Below are positions 25,137 through 40,147 of a DNA stretch of 64,000 bases, one piece after another. A program made the translations under genes and the position numbers. Position 1 is the stretch's first letter. Each line of letters starts with the position of its first letter. The DNA lies in contig CM077833.1 in NCBI GenBank assembly GCA_039720395.1, positions 29,844,271 through 29,908,270 on the forward strand. The letters are read 5' to 3'. The stretch comes from Liquidambar formosana. Its lineage: Eukaryota > Streptophyta > Magnoliopsida > Saxifragales > Altingiaceae. Under the pieces are notes generated by a model, which did not search any database, was not told where the DNA came from, and saw only the letters and a program-made list of their open reading frames with translations.

Positions 25137-26611
25137 CTCAAAATTCGCACGCCACTCCCTCTTTCTCTCTAGTTTCCCTCTTTCTTTCGCTTAACTCCTA
25201 GGACGGCGGTGGTGTCCGAAATATATATGGACTGGATCGGACCGGACCCCAAACGAACCGGGTCAAAGGGAAAAGACCGTTTTTGAAAGCAACATCAACC
25301 ATCAATGCGTTCTCAACGCGTCTTAGCAGTTAGCACCCAAAAAAGAAAGAAAAAACAGGTGAGCTTCAGTACGTCTCAAAATCAGAGTGGTTCAAAATTG
25401 AAAATCGTTGTTCTTTGATCGGTTGAGATCCGGGCAGAGTCTAGGGTTCAAGAGTCAAATTCCTCCTAACGTAACCGCTACCAAAAAAAATAAAAAACCA
25501 CAGCTAGCATGGTTACTCCTTAAAAAATGCCCGCCAATAACATTAACATAGGCCTATTTAGAAATTTTGAAAATTAGATTAATTTGTATCTAATCTTTTA
25601 ATGTGTTCGTGTTTTAAAATAAATTAACCCATAATTGGTTTAAAATTTTTGTATTTATGCCTTATTTTTATGTACTAATGTAAAATAAAATAACACTAAA
25701 AAAAAGAAAAATTTGTTTTTACTAAACAATGATGAAGTTAAAACCAATTAGACTCGTCTTCAATTAATTTGATTTTTATGGTTTTTTCTTGCTCAATACA
25801 TTGTGGTTTTAAAAATGTTTTTTTTGTCTTAATCTGATTTTTAAGCCAAGCAGGCCTAATCCTTGCTTGAAAATGTTACTTATCCAAAAAAAAAAAAAAA
25901 TTCAAATTTAATATTTCAAATGATGTGGCGAGATAAAAACTTACAAATTTAAAATTTGCAATATGAACAGAGAGTCAAATATAGATCTAATATGAAGATA
26001 TCATCTCATTTGGAATCATGGGAAAAAAAAAATTGGAATACTTAGCATGGCTCAATACTTGCCCATTCGGCCATGAAAGAAATTTTACTGAGTTTTATGT
26101 GAGCTTGAATGGGCTAGGCCAAGCTTTCAAGGCCGAACCTGAGTTAATGAATCATTAATCCCAAAGGGTAGATCACTTGGGCTAACAATGGTATTTATAT
26201 TCTGTTCACTCACATGAAATTTTACTCAACTCTATATATGTAATGGAAAGTATGAACTACTCTAACACCTAAGTCTCAAAGAGCATAAGGTGTTGATTTT
26301 AATTCTTCATACTCCTAAAGGCCAACCACTTGGCTAAATTTTTCCTGAAGCTTAAGTGGATAATGGTCATACTTGAGACTGGATATTAATCGAACCCAAT
26401 GTGGGAATAGTTCGAAGCAATAGTCATGGGAAAGAAAACAGAAATTAAAAGAAAAAAAAAAAAAAGTTGCATGGAGCCATTATTATATATTTTTCAATCA
26501 AATGTGAACACTGAATGGGGACAGTGAGGGTGAACATCATCGAATCTTCAAGAATTACTTTTATTTCAGCTTTTCTACCTTGATGTTTATCACTCGGAGT
26601 TACCACCCTAA

Positions 26612-26824
26612 AGCCATGTTTGTTTAGCTAGAATGGAATGGATGAAATGGAATCTCATTCCAATTCATTTCAAACAGTATGTTTGAATGAGGTAATTTGA
26701 ATAGGAATGGAATTAAATAGTGTGTTTAGACAGCCATTTCCAATCCATTTTCATTCCAGACTACTTCAAGCATGGAATCAGATTCCATTCTCATCCATTC
26801 CATTCCAGCTAAACAAACATGACC
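26612..26824. mobile_element. Tourist/Harbinger-like MITE (213 bp)
   Basis: The ends are inverted repeats of about 30 bases: catgtttgtttagct-gaatggaatgga on the left matches the reverse complement of the right end with few changes. Flanking TAA is found on both sides (26609-26611 and 26825-26827), the target duplication expected for PIF/Harbinger elements. It has no coding capacity. Confidence 0.75.
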
Positions 26825-26974
26825 TAAGCACATTCCCAAAACCATAAATAAATTGAGACATAGCATCGATGAAATTAACACTAAAAATTTCAATAAATAA
26901 ATAAATGACTAGACACCTTAAGGCAGCAGGTCATCTTTGTCAACAACAATTTCACAAAAAGTTATATATGACAA

Positions 26975-27247
26975 TCTATTCTATACTATATTTAGGAGTT
27001 ATGCTGACATGGCAGCTTAAATATCTCTCTCTCTAAAACTCTCTTTTCACCTTACTTATGGGCCCACAAATGTTTCTCTCCCTCTTTTTATAATAATTTG
27101 TTTTCATGTCTTTTCATTTTAAAATTTAAAACCCACTCTTAAAAGGTCATTCGTTGTCACTAAGCATATGAATTACATTTTTTTTTCTTTTGGCTAATAA
27201 AATAACTAGAGTTTGCAATTCCCGCGCATCGCGCGGGTCTCTGCTAG
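26975..27247 (+). mobile_element. Short non-autonomous Helitron (273 bp)
   Basis: The left end reads TCTATTCTATACTATATTTA after an A, resembling plant Helitron 5' ends (TCTATACTATAT...). The right end has the GC hairpin CCCGCGC-ATC-GCGCGGG at 27221-27237, seven bases before the terminal CTAG, which is followed by T. A 5' TC, a 3' hairpin plus CTRR, and insertion between A and T are the hallmarks of Helitrons. There is no Rep/helicase gene, so it would depend on a partner elsewhere. Confidence 0.82.
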
Positions 27248-28607
27248 TTGACTTATAAAACAAACATAAAGTATTTATTTGAAAACTCCATCATCTTTGT
27301 CAGGTTTTTTTTTTCTTTTTTCTTTTTTCTTTGATCAACAATATAAAAATTCTATTATAGATAAAGGAAGAATATAACAAGTAGTAATGGCCCACCAATC
27401 ACCCATGTGAGGCATGCATAGTAAAGCAATAGGATATAATTTTGATATCACTAAAGACGAAGATAGGTTATAATTATGATATTCTCGTCCAAACTATTTA
27501 ACAACTTCACTTAAAAACTAAAAATGATAAAATTGTGGTTTTCTAATACTGAAGGGAATCATGCTGCATCGCTATTTTTCTAAACAAGTAGGACATTTAC
27601 ACAAATCAAAAGACAAAGACCTTGTTCTCCATAACTTCACCAGAAGATAATGTGTACTATGTACTAGTGAGTGACTCTTATGAAATCAAGCAAATATCCC
27701 ACACAAGAATCCAACATAGAAACTACAACTACATAATTAAACAACTAATTGGCACATTGGAAGGATAATGGTTGTGCTTCCATTCACACAGAATTGCTTC
27801 TTTTTTTTTTTTTTCATTTTTTTTTTTTTGGGACAATCGATGAAAGCAGCCCTAAACCCCCAATATCAACAAATGGATATCAATGCTACTCCTTGAGCTT
27901 GACAATCAATTCAATTGATAGAAGCAAACCTAAACCCCCAATATCAACAAGTGAATTCCTCCCTATCTTTTCCAATGGGGGTCGGAACTTTAATAAGAAA
28001 AGAGGGAAGAAAGCAAAGCTTCGATATCCCCTATGACACATTGTTACCAGGCATGAAGATGGGACGAGACTTTAACACAGGCCAAAACTGACGCTTGACG
28101 TCATGGAAAAATGCTAGTGACTCATCTCCTAGAGACTTTGCATATGGGATTGATATTATTGGGCTGCCTCCACTCATTCTTCGCAAGGGAACAAAGAAGG
28201 TGTTCTGAACGAAGAAGAAGAAATCGTAAGAGAAGATGAAAACTTACATGTCGGACTGTGTCTTTGCTCCAACGCCTCGCCTCCCCTGCTTCAACTAACT
28301 CCTCCAGATGGACTTCAATCCAACTTACAATGGGGGTGAGGGTTAGAATCATATTGGCTGTGATGGGGTGTGAAAATAAAAGGATATAGGGTGAGGGTAT
28401 TTTGGGAATGTTGTGGGGTATAGAAATAAAAATATGAGGGTTAAAAATTATAGGGCTTTACAAATAAAGTTGAGGGGTTGCAATAGCCGTCCCCATGCTG
28501 ATATTTGGTATAGCTTAGCCCAGCCCAAAACCTACTAGGCCTGGTATCTATTTATGCTATTGGCTTCCTGCTTGGGTATGCTGTGTACACAAAACTTTAC
28601 TTATTTA

Positions 28608-28952
28608 GAACATCTCCAAGAGAACTAGCTATTTTCTCTCTACTTTGAAAAGTTTGATAAGAGCTCATTCTTATTTAGCTTAGGGAGCTACTCTCCATCA
28701 TAGTTAACCTTTTGGAAATGTTAAAATAGAAAACCCTTATGTCAGATTTCTTTTCCTCATAGGACTACCTTTTTTTTTTCCCTTTTTTTCTTTTTTCAAT
28801 GTTTTAGTTAATAAAGTCAATAAGGTAAACTACATTTGGAGAGCGTCAAATGACCTAACTATTTTAGAGAACTAGATAGTTAACCTTTTGGAAATGTTGC
28901 TATTCGCTACTTTAGCTAAAAAGTTGACATAACTAGCCTCTTAGAGATGCTT
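28608..28952. mobile_element. Candidate MITE with imperfect inverted ends
   Basis: The left end aacatctccaagagaactagct and the reverse complement of the right end (agcatctctaagaggctagtt) match with a few changes. TTA flanks both sides, which suits PIF/Harbinger. Inside, agttaaccttttggaaatgtt occurs twice (near 28705 and 28879). Borders are uncertain by a few bases. Confidence 0.5.
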
Positions 28953-29175
28953 TTAACTATATTATTGGTAACACCCCAAAATGTAGCTTTAATGGTTATG
29001 GACCATGATTCAATAACGGGAGCAAGGGTCTCAAGATCAAGTCTTGGTATCTTGATTATCAGATGAATGGGTTTGTGGATGATCTTGTACATCCATATGG
29101 ACTAGTCTAATTAAATCTAAAACTAACATTGTGACTAGACCTCCTTCACCTTTCTTCCCAAGCGCGCACAACCAT

Positions 29176-29178
29176 CCC

Positions 29179-29209
<31 letters not shown>

Positions 29210-29213
29210 AAAA
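29176..29213. repeat. C24 tract followed by A14
   Basis: Twenty-four consecutive C (29176-29199) are followed directly by fourteen A. An equally long C tract lies at 37333-37356. Confidence 0.9.
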
Positions 29214-31148
29214 CCCAAAAAAAATAAATAATAAATAAAAGAGTGAGCCTTATCCTGGACTTGGGGTTTATATGGGAGCTGATATGGGTTGCCTGCCTTC
29301 TGCTTGAACCTAGTTCAAGTCTTCTCGTTCCAAAAGCAACATTCTCTTTTATCTTTCTGTGCGTGTACATTAAAAACGAGTTCGTTTACTTGATTTGGGC
29401 CAGCCCAAACTCAGCCTGACGGCCTGACCCCTTTTCCCCTAGAATGGGGGGAGCCTGGGCTCAGATACATGATCTGATGATGGGTTGCTTTTACGTGGGT
29501 GGCGGCCTAATTATATCCTTCAAACTTCAAAGATTACCCTAGAGCTGATTCTGCATGACTTTACTCCACCAGCTTTCTTCATCAACTCAAATCAGGTTAA
29601 ATAGACCAATTTTTGGGCAGAAATATAAATACTAGGAAGAAAAAAAAAAATGACGTCGAGAACACTTTCCTTTGATTTAGTGATACTTTAGGGATCAAAA
29701 ATGATAAAAATTCTGACTTTCTATCCAAATTTGTTTGTGTATTTGAGGTGGCAATTGGCCATTTAATTCATGGCATGCCACCCACTATAGACTATGTGGC
29801 CTAAAACTTTAACCCACTACATATAATTACTCTTAGATATAACTTTTTTATTACCTGCGACTATTGGATCGATTCGCAAACTCAAAGCTTAGGTCGCTTT
29901 GAAGTGTATGATTAGATTATACCTTGATCCTACCATGTCACTTGGGGTGTGCGTGTGCAATCACTTGTGTTAATGGCTGTTGTATATCCAAACGAAAGCA
30001 AGGAGAGGAAGCCATATCATTTGTGATGCGAATTATAAAAGAACAGAAGGAAAAACAAGAGGAAGAGAAGGAGAAAAAAGAAATGGGCATGAAAGGTCTA
30101 AAAACTAAAATCTCATTAGGATTATCCTTGCATTTTCTGTCAGGTGTCTACCTATTTAAATTATTATTGTAGTTGTATCTTGCACATTAACTTTGTCGTC
30201 ATATGCTCTTGAACTCTTGCAAATTAATGGAAGACACGGCTGTGTGGCATAAAATGAGTACAAGACACGACAATGAAGAAGCAGACAGAGGACACGGCTG
30301 TGGATGGAAACTGGAAAGTGGAAACCACTTTAGGAATGAAGAACACTGCAGCTGACAAAGACACTTGATAAACTATTAATCATTCCAACCATTTTTCTTT
30401 TTCTTTTTTCAATTTTTCTGTTTTGTTATCATAATTATACTCCGAGTAATCTCTTTGCTTAAGCGACAACTTTGGAGACGTCATTCGTGACCTGTCCTTC
30501 GGAGAGATATTTGCTAGAAATTGTCTACACTCTTGGCCTTTTTGCCCATTGGGCAGCGGAGAAATTTGAAAGTAATGTTGAATTCCCAGTCTGTTGGGCC
30601 CAATGTTGGATGTTTACATTTTCCAATCAGGTAGGCTTTTATTTGGACGGTCATGCCTGCTACAATTCAGATTTGAAAAGGATGAGAGAGAGAGAAAATA
30701 AAAAATTCCCTAGCTTGGCTCCCCTCGAACCAAATACTGTCTTTGGTGGAAAATCTGTTAGGTCATATATTTTTAAAACTATTCTTAAATTTTTATTTTC
30801 AAAAAAGATAATTTTTTAAAAATTATGTTATTTTCAACTGTATATCTTTAACTGAGTTTGGATTCATTGTTGAGCTCAAAAAGTTCAGAATCATGTCAAG
30901 GTAATTTTAATCGTTTATTTTGAATTTTGACGATTCAGTTAAAATATTCAAAATATGCTGTTGAAATTATCAAAATATTTTCATGAACATCTTTTTAATT
31001 TTTTAATGTGAGTATCAATCTAAAGTGGCCAGTTGATATTACCTCAGCACGGTACTCAATATCGAATCCAAAATCCTTTAAACCCAGAATAGAATCCCAT
31101 AATATAATTTAAAAGTTGTTTGAAAACATACTTTCCAAAAATAATTTT

Positions 31149-31504
31149 GGGTAAATTGCAAAAAACCCTTTGAAGTATGAGGTTCAACAGATAACCTCTC
31201 TTATATTTTAATTTTGTTAATGTGCCTTTTTTATGTTTTAATTTTTGTCAATGTGTCCTACTATTACTCGTTATTAATAAAATTTGACGAAAATTAGTTA
31301 CGTAGTTACGCACATAATACTGTTAACGGATTCACATTACTCAAAATCTCTTAAACCCTCATTAACGTCATGACTAATTAGATGACTATCGACGATTGAT
31401 TTTATTTTCCAACTAAACCTAAGAGAATATATCGATAAAATTAAAATATAAAAAAGAGTTATCTCTTTGCACCCATTCTTGAGAAGGGCTTTTATAATTT
31501 ACCC
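31149..31504. mobile_element. Mutator-like MITE (356 bp)
   Basis: The ends GGGTAAATTGCAAAA and, reverse-complemented, GGGTAAATTATAAAA form inverted termini. The 9-base flanks aataatttt and aatcatttt match at 8 of 9 positions, the target duplication length of Mutator-like elements. No open frame is present. Confidence 0.65.
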
Positions 31505-32640
31505 AATCATTTTTGATAACATGTTTTAGCTTCTGGACATTTTATGTTGGGTCTTGGTTTTTGGAGTATGGGGTTGGGGAGTCCCGATCTTCTGGCCCCC
31601 CCTTTGTGTTGCCTCTCCGTGGCGCTTCAATTAAATTGTGCCACGTCGCACAACAGTCTGCATGCACTTACGGCATTTACTTCCGTCTGAGGCTCGTTAA
31701 GGAAATACTCCGTAATAAACAGCAACTTACTTGCAATAATATTAAAAAATTGAAAAACCCAAAAGCTTCCATCAAACGGAGATGAACCAGACTTCTCTTC
31801 ACTCTGTCAACCAATCTCCCACTCCGCTGGTAAGCTCCACCATTTCTGGCTACAAACAGTGATATCAAGCTTCCTCTTCATCCTTCCACATCTTTTAAAA
31901 TACCCAACAATAGATCCATCAGATCTAAACCCCAAATTACAGCCACCTACCTTTCCTCTTCATCTACCCTCTCCTTCAACAATAGATCCTTCGGATCTAA
32001 GCCCAAACCCCTTTTCCTCTTCATCTCATCTCAGCTTATTTTCTTCTCTCTGAATAATAGAAAATGGTAGAAGAGGTAAAAATATTTGCTTCATCACCAA
32101 AAAAATAATAATAATAGTAATAAAAAAACATAGTAAGCCCTTTTTTTTTCTTTTTGCCTTTAATTTTTTCAATTGAACTTCTCTATAATTCTCTCTCTGT
32201 GGATGAAAAAGAGTATAATGGAGAGAGAACCGGTGGTGGTGGTACCAATTTCATACCAAAAAAAATTGGTGATGGTGGTGATATTCATGGGGATGGTGGT
32301 GATTATGACAAGAGAGAGAGATTGCAGGAAAGCAATTTTTTTATAAAAAAAATCTAAAAAAATCTAAAAATTAAGATAACAAACGTCTCTGTTTACACAA
32401 GTCTGAAAAATCTGCTGAGGATAATAAAATCTTTCGCACAGACCTCTGTTCATAGAGTGTTGAAGAGCAACATTTTCACGGGGTTTAAGCAAAAGCTTCT
32501 CTCTTTAGTGAGTTGCAGGTTCGGGTAGTTGAAGAGGACAAACACCTTTTTATTTTTTATTTTTAATTGTAGGCTTTCATTTATTGGTTTTTAATGAACT
32601 AACGGGAGACTCACGGCGTGAGTAAGTGCAAGTAAATTGT

Positions 32641-32648
32641 CACGTGGC
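32641..32648 (+). promoter_or_regulatory. G-box/ABRE (CACGTGGC)
   Basis: An exact CACGTGGC lies about 340 bases before the RD19-like start codon. This is the core recognised by ABA-response bZIP factors. RD19 genes are known for induction by dehydration, so the site is plausible; its use is inferred. Confidence 0.5.
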
Positions 32649-32861
32649 ATTCTTTTATTGGGGGGCCACAGAAGGGGACACGAAATGGGGTCAGAAGATC
32701 CGCACTCGGGGTTGGGAAGACTGAGTGAGTCGTTTTTCGCACGCTTTGCTTGTGAAGCGTGGGAAAGTAGAAACAGTAGTGGAGACCGGGAAAGGGACAG
32801 AAAGCCCTTTCTTCCTTTCAATCATCCGACTTGCAGGAAAACCAACCAATAGAAAGGGGAA

Positions 32862-32868
32862 ACGTGTC
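32862..32868 (+). promoter_or_regulatory. ABRE-like site (ACGTGTC)
   Basis: ACGTGTC lies about 120 bases before the start codon, between the CACGTGGC site and the TATA box. ABRE function usually needs two sites or a coupling element, and two are present here. Confidence 0.45.
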
Positions 32869-32918
32869 AAGATCACACTCGCCAGTCGCATCCACCCGCT
32901 TACAATATCTGAGGAAGC

Positions 32919-32924
32919 TATAAA
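32919..32924 (+). promoter_or_regulatory. TATA box of the RD19-like gene
   Basis: GCTATAAAAC gives a consensus TATAAA 69 bases before the ATG, predicting a 5' leader of about 35-40 bases. Confidence 0.65.
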
Positions 32925-32987
32925 ACTCCAAAACAGTAGATAGGTATCTCTCTGCGGTTCCCCACACAACCTCTCATTTCTCTTCCA

Positions 32988-35248
<2,261 letters not shown>

Positions 35249-35734
35249 ATTATGAAGTTACCATATCAGGGAGGTACTGAATTTAATTTGGGTTTGTTCG
35301 AATGTGTCTGCTGTAAATATGATGTTGTGATGATATGCACTATCAGAAGCTATCATCCTTGATTTTAATCTGCTTGTAAAACTCCTATAATTAAACAGGA
35401 ACTCTGTCATGCTCTTAGCGGTATTTGTAAGTTAATGGCATAATTATCACTTGTACTATTCTACTATATGCTCATTGAGCCTTTTACATGTGATTATCAA
35501 TCATATTTTAAGTAATTATGGTAATTATTTGTGTGTGTTGGTTCCGCTCTTGGAGACCTTTTAGCTTAACCCACCTTGTCTTGAAAATAGTTTAGATTTT
35601 CTTTTGGAAAGTTATTAAAGCAAAAGAATGGTCATCGGAGAGGGATTCAAACCCATTTGAAATTTGTATGAGCTTTGTTTCGTTTTACCAGTCTCTTGGC
35701 TCCGAACGGCAGCGAGAGGGAGATTTGGACTAGG

Positions 35735-36369
35735 GGGCCTTTATTGGCACATGAAGACTTGCTTTTCATCTTCCACTCATTTTGCATTTTAACGTTTTAT
35801 GAAAAACATAGAAAGTTTTCATACAAACGGATCGCGTATTTTATTAGAAAACATTATTTTGAATAATTTTTCAAAAGAAATTTTTTCCAATATCTGTCGT
35901 TTAAGTAAATTTTTTTTGCCATTTATAGTCTTCGCACCATAAATGATTAGAAAGTCTACTTAAACAAGAGATTTTGGAAAAACTTTATTTCAAAAAAGTT
36001 GTTCAAAATTATGTTTTATGAAAACCTTATACTTTTTCCGTTTCATAATAAGTGTCTTACTTTCCTTTTTGGGAAGTTTCAATATAAGTGTTTCATTTCA
36101 AAAGACAATGGATTTTTTTTACTCATTTCCTAAAATACCTTTAAAAAGGTTTTTTTTCTTTTTCTAATGTTTTACAAACTTGAGGGCAAAATTGAAATTT
36201 CAAAATATATGTATTGATGTGAAAGCATTTTAAAGGGTTTTATTAAAAAACGTGTTTTTTCAAAGAGAACACTTATTATGAAACGGAGAGAGTATATTTT
36301 TCATAAAAGTTTAAAAGTATAAAATAAGTGGGGATGAAAAGCAAGTCTTTGGATGCTAATAGAGGCCTC
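35735..36369. mobile_element. Long-hairpin (foldback) element interrupted by a Stowaway
   Basis: The left arm (about 35735-35920) is inverted-complementary to the right arm (about 35945-36031 plus 36293-36369). Matching blocks include agacttgcttttcat, ttttatgaaaaac, tattttgaa-aa-ttttt and gtttaagta. The arms are about 180 bases each around a loop of some 40 bases (tttatagtcttcgcaccataaat). The right arm is split by the Stowaway at 36032-36292, so the foldback is older. The class is unclear, because no clear target duplication was found. Confidence 0.7.
36032..36292. mobile_element. Stowaway MITE (261 bp)
   Basis: The ends ctttttccgtttcataataag and, reverse-complemented, ctctctccgtttcataataag form the inverted termini. 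TA flanks both sides, the Tc1/mariner target duplication. It sits inside the right arm of the foldback element. Confidence 0.8.
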
Positions 36370-37332
36370 CTTCGGACTAACAGTTTTTCCTATACTAAGG
36401 GGCGGGCGGTGGCGTTTAGCATCCCATATTAGTAACAAATTAACAATATCTCGGTTAAAGCGCAAAGAATGGAAGAGCAACATCCCAGAATGATATTATA
36501 AAAAAGAGTAGAGATATAAATAAATAAAAACCAACAACCCAGAATGATCACATCTTGGCTTTGAAAACCTGACCCAATAGAGACAGACTTAGGCAACTAG
36601 CAGCAGATTTGAGGCCTAGTGTAAAAAACCTTTGCAGGTTAACTGACAACTTTCCCAAGTGGTTTGCAGAATTGGATGCGCGAGGAAGATGTAGTGCGTA
36701 CTTAGTTGCAACACCACCCAAAAAGGTCAGAAATCGAACAGGACCAAGTTGCAAGCTTAGTTCAATCCTAGCCATCCTACAAGACCTTAAAGCGACATAT
36801 GGGTTTTAATAATATAGGAAGAGACAATTAACAGCCGTATTTGTTACATCAACACTTAGGAAACGACATCACAACAGTAGACGGCCAACACCGACTGACA
36901 ACCCAATGGCCCCTTGATTAAAGCATACGAAAGAACCAATGCCAGTGCAAGCTATGACTCCACCAGCTACTCTATATTTCTCCATCGTATGGCCATGCTT
37001 TGAATCATATCAAAGACTTCTAGCGACTACAAAATTGATCGGCAGAAGTGCAGAAGGCATACAGTACGTGGCTAAACAGAAAATGGACATATAAGATGAG
37101 GTAGGTTTCTAAAATTAAATATGCCTCCCAGCGAACTGATTTACAATTTCAGAAATTTATCATATCTTATCCAGTCATCACATTGATGCCTTGTATTAAT
37201 TCTCATCCATAGCTCTAGCAAAAAAATTTAACCATGCATATACTAAAACAATGGTTACAACCCTCCTTTGAAAACATGAATATTTAAATTACAATGCAGG
37301 ATTTTACAACAATTTAAGAACAGTTTTTCTTT

Positions 37333-37356
37333 CCCCCCCCCCCCCCCCCCCCCCCC
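37333..37356. repeat. C24 homopolymer
   Basis: Twenty-four consecutive C lie about 520 bases downstream of the V-ATPase stop codon. The tract is the same length as the one at 29176. Confidence 0.9.
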
Positions 37357-37877
37357 AATAAATGGTACATAAAAACCTATAAAATACACCAAAAATCAAC
37401 CTACAAAATCAATAATGAATTACGCAAAGAATAATTTTAACAGAATTAAATTGTAGAGACCTATTGAGTATTGACTCAACTGATTTTCCAGGACAAGAAA
37501 AGTTTTGCCAGATGCAGTAAACCTCTTGCCCACTATTCAGCAGGATGCTTCTCATCAATGTTGTAATTACAACTACAGAAACTCCCGACCAGAATTCTAA
37601 TCAATCTAATCCAACAACCCACATACATCGATGGATATTAGCAGCCTGACTCTGCAAGGCTCTTTTATTCCAATGAACAATCACAAATGTCACATACAAC
37701 CGGAAAGAAGGTACTGCACAGGGAGAAATCTCTTCCACACTTCCCAGACTCTTGCTCCATCATGCATTCTAAACCTCAAAATGGAAGAATTAATAAATCT
37801 CTATACTTCAACATCTTCATGATCAATTTTTCTTTTATTTACTTAATCTTCTAGCCTGTAACTAAACTTCAAGTGTA

Positions 37878-40112
37878 TCATTCATCCTCCTCACTAAGTA
37901 ATGCAAATGAGAATGGGAAGAATTTGTAACCATCCCCCTCATAGAATTTGTTTTGGAACTCCACCCAGTGAAGCCTTAAGGCATGTAGGAATGCACTCAA
38001 GGTTTCCATCACTAGTAGCACACCAACGGTCGCACATATAAATACAATTATGCCAACAATAAGAATAATGACATTGTTGAACCTGCAGTCATTCACAAGA
38101 CATTCATTAGTTGGCTTTCTTCGGATCTCAAGCCATTCCACTACAGTAAAGAAGTGACAAAAAATCTTACCCCCAGGCAAGAAGTAGAACCTTCTCATAG
38201 AATACACTCGACAACTCCGAATGGGCAAGACTGGAAGACAAAACCAAACAAGCAAATGATCAACATTAAGTACCAAAAACAGAAGAGCAGATCATGCAAT
38301 TAAAGAACGTGTGTTAAAAAATAAAACAGATGTATGAAAGGCCTATTTGAAAGGCCTATTTAAGTCCAATCATAACGATCTGATCAATAAATATTTTCTT
38401 CCAATCATAACAATCTGATCTATAAATTTCTGCAACTTATGTCATGCACATTAAAAGTCCAGATAACCAACAATATCACCTTAAGAAATAGAAACTGGCC
38501 TGGAAAGGAAAGCCTTTATGCATGATACAAACAATATCATGTTTAGAGCCGGCCAAGTCTTACTAGTGCCCACCAATCCGAACCTACTCAAGTTTAAAAG
38601 AATTGGATTTGGCTCTTGCTTGCACATTCAACCCAAGAATCAGTTTTTAATCATTTGCAAGTATTCTAAAACTGAATTGTTACGCACTACTAGTAGATGT
38701 CATTTTTTACCTTTTTTTTATTTTTTAAATACAAATAAGCTTGTGGATTTGTTCTAGTTGCTTTGGAGCCAATGTATATGACCCACCTCAAACCCAAATA
38801 CTGCATGACTAAAAAATAAGTGAAGATTTACTCAAACATGGGTCAAAATTCAACATATGAGAAAATTTCTGGTTCGAAACTCCATGCACATAATCCCTTA
38901 AAATTTTCATAAAATGAACTTAAGTATATGGTAGCTATAGTTTATGAATATATATATATATATATATTTTTTTTTTTGAGGGTGGGGGGGTGGGGATGAA
39001 CTAGTTTAGGAATACTTAGGAATAATAAAAAAAAATAAAAAATTAAATAATCTCATTACAGATTGTCTGGGTATACAGGTGATTTGAATCATAAGAATAA
39101 ATCAAGTTTTATTATAATACCAGAATATCTTGTTGAGTCCATGAATTATGAATAACCTGTTTTCCAGTTTTCCAAATCCTACAATCCTTATCCATGTCCA
39201 ATTCTGACACTCATACCCACACCGATGTGAAATGTAAATATGTAATGCTATAAATTATAAGAAAACTATGAAGAACATCCATGCACACCCATGCATATTA
39301 GAATGCCCATTTTGACCTGGATGCCACAGTTGTTAACTACCTACCTGAGGGCCCATAAACGAAGGTATGAAGCCGTATTAGACACTGCTCCAAGTACAAA
39401 CTCAATGGTATGTATAAGTTGGTGTACAAAAACTTCACTGAACTCAAATTCCTCATGACCGTGGGAATCATGATGAGGCTCCAATTCAAGACAGTCATCA
39501 GTGCCGAGAAGCATTGTGTAGGATTGACCTCGGTGCCTCTGAGAAAACACGATATTAAGATATGGCCCCGGGGGGGTGGGCAAAAGAAAGAGATAATATT
39601 CTAGAAAGCAATCAAGCAATTTATTTGGAAATAAAGGTTTGAGCATACTTCCTGGTGTTGCTTTTTCAAAAGGAAAGGCTTTGGAAACAGCATCCATGGT
39701 ACGGCAACAAGGGCCAGCATAAGTAACACAAGCTGCAAATCGGACAGGAAAAATTGTTGGAATTAGTCTTTATGCCTTGTACTCCATGAGAAACTCTAGG
39801 TAAATATTTAAGGAGGAAATAAAAAAGGAAAAACCTGAAGCATTTTCTGGCCAAAAAAAAGCTGATTTTCGCCCAAATCATCAGTAGGGCTCAGGAACAT
39901 GTATATCATTACATGATACAGATCAGCTTGTGAGCCGGTGCACCATTTTACAATTATGAGGAGTGAAAGGTAACCAAACAGGCTGTTTAAAAATATCATC
40001 TGGGGAACAAATTGGTACCTGAAGCAACGCATAATTGATTCTGATTAAATACACTTGATAATCAACATAATTATGAGTTCTCATAACAGACAAGAACAAA
40101 CTCTTCACATTT

Positions 40113-40147
<35 letters not shown>

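Larger units (their letters stand above)
25137..32987. other. Transposon-rich intergenic region
   Basis: This lies between the divergent starts of the TFIIF gene (minus strand) and the RD19-like gene (plus strand), so it holds both promoters. It contains the MITEs, Helitron and poly-C tract listed separately. It also has an imperfect tandem repeat of about 72 bp at 31900-32025, in which caacaatagatcc and cctcttcatc recur. Short open frames in this stretch show no domain. Confidence 0.6.
35249..37877. other. Intergenic between convergent genes
   Basis: The 3' ends of the RD19-like gene (+) and the V-ATPase gene (-) face each other. Apart from the foldback element, the nested Stowaway and a C24 tract at 37333-37356, I see no gene. 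The open frames at 36548-36809 on both strands have no recognisable domain. Confidence 0.6.
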
